33,011 nt of DNA from an uncultured Bacillota bacterium (GTDB lineage Bacteria; Bacillota; Clostridia; Oscillospirales; Oscillospiraceae), in NCBI GenBank assembly GCA_947073765.1, contig CAMTMZ010000030.1, forward strand, positions 1 to 33,011, read 5' to 3'. A program made the translations under genes and the position numbers. Below the pieces are notes generated by a model. It made no database searches, was not told the DNA's origin, and was given only the letters and a program-made list of their open reading frames with translations. Below, one piece after another: positions 32,808 through 33,011 of the stretch; positions within the stretch are counted from its first letter, which is position 1; the number at the start of each line of letters is the position of its first letter.

Positions 32808-33011
32808 CAAGCAAGAGCTAAGAATTATCGTAAAATAGAGGGAAAGCACTGGTGAGGGCGCTAGATGGCTCAGGAAATGGGCATGATAAAGTGGCAGATC
32901 AAACATCTGCAAAAGGCACGTAATATGAGAAATTCTTAAATAAATTATGGCAATCTGTAAAGGAAGCTGACAGGATATTTAACCGTCGGATGTCGAGGCG
33001 ATGCCCGGCCT
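32794..33011. mobile_element. Unrelated AT-rich sequence interrupting tctA, possible insertion-element end
   Basis: From about 32794 the sequence begins TGTCAATAACC and bears no relation to TctA. It contains an AAGAATTATCG block and no long ORF, only short frames such as one starting at ATG 32864 (24 codons). A TG start with AT-rich end sequences would fit an IS21-like element whose transposase lies beyond the window. No terminal repeat or target duplication can be tested because the other end is not included. Confidence 0.3.

Overview
The window reads as a chromosome segment of a Gram-positive anaerobe, most likely a Clostridia/Oscillospiraceae-type gut Firmicute. This is inferred from strong AGGAGG ribosome sites, intermediate-to-high GC, OmpR-type regulators paired with ABC exporters, lipoprotein-type binding proteins and oxygen-sensitive aconitase-superfamily hydratases. 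No rRNA, tRNA or CRISPR was seen. All product calls are read from the sequence; no database search was possible.

Region 1 (1-4357, minus): a self-regulated ABC exporter. It has a response regulator, a histidine kinase with almost no external loop, a 48-residue membrane protein, an ATPase and two ABC-2 permeases, the last running off the left edge. The promoter in front of the small protein carries four half-sites spaced exactly 11 bp.

Region 2 (4780-17420): a carboxylate / sugar-acid catabolic locus. A minus-strand operon (14402 to 5714) encodes a broken iron alcohol dehydrogenase, a four-carbon acid sugar kinase, a PdxA2-type dehydrogenase, a complete tripartite tricarboxylate transporter (TctC, TctB, TctA) and a two-subunit LeuCD-type dehydratase. 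It converges on a frameshifted sugar-isomerase-like TIM-barrel gene. Divergent from it are an aldolase/citrate-lyase-like protein and a PrpR-type regulator whose AAA+ domain has lost the sigma-54 contact loop.

Region 3 (17504-25000): a short remnant resembling a type I restriction R subunit; a second regulator-kinase-ABC exporter module (LolD/MacB-type ATPase plus FtsX permease), whose promoter has the same geometry and start-site sequence as region 1; and a Cache-domain chemoreceptor.

Region 4 (25517-33011): a decayed FtsX permease tail, then a second carboxylate locus. A D-2-hydroxyacid dehydrogenase and an HpaI-type aldolase are transcribed leftward. A single-chain YbhJ-type aconitase-family hydratase and a second TctC-TctB-TctA set are transcribed rightward. 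The shared control region has overlapping promoters and two adjacent palindromes. The second TctA is cut off after 363 residues, where unrelated AT-rich sequence, possibly an insertion element, begins.

The two catabolic loci follow the same plan: binding-protein-dependent carboxylate uptake, an aconitase-type dehydratase/hydratase, then an aldolase and dehydrogenase. They use non-orthologous enzymes. The YbhJ locus is the best candidate for an undescribed pathway. Several genes are broken (amber stop, two frameshifts, truncation, two remnants), so this part of the genome appears to be turning over.
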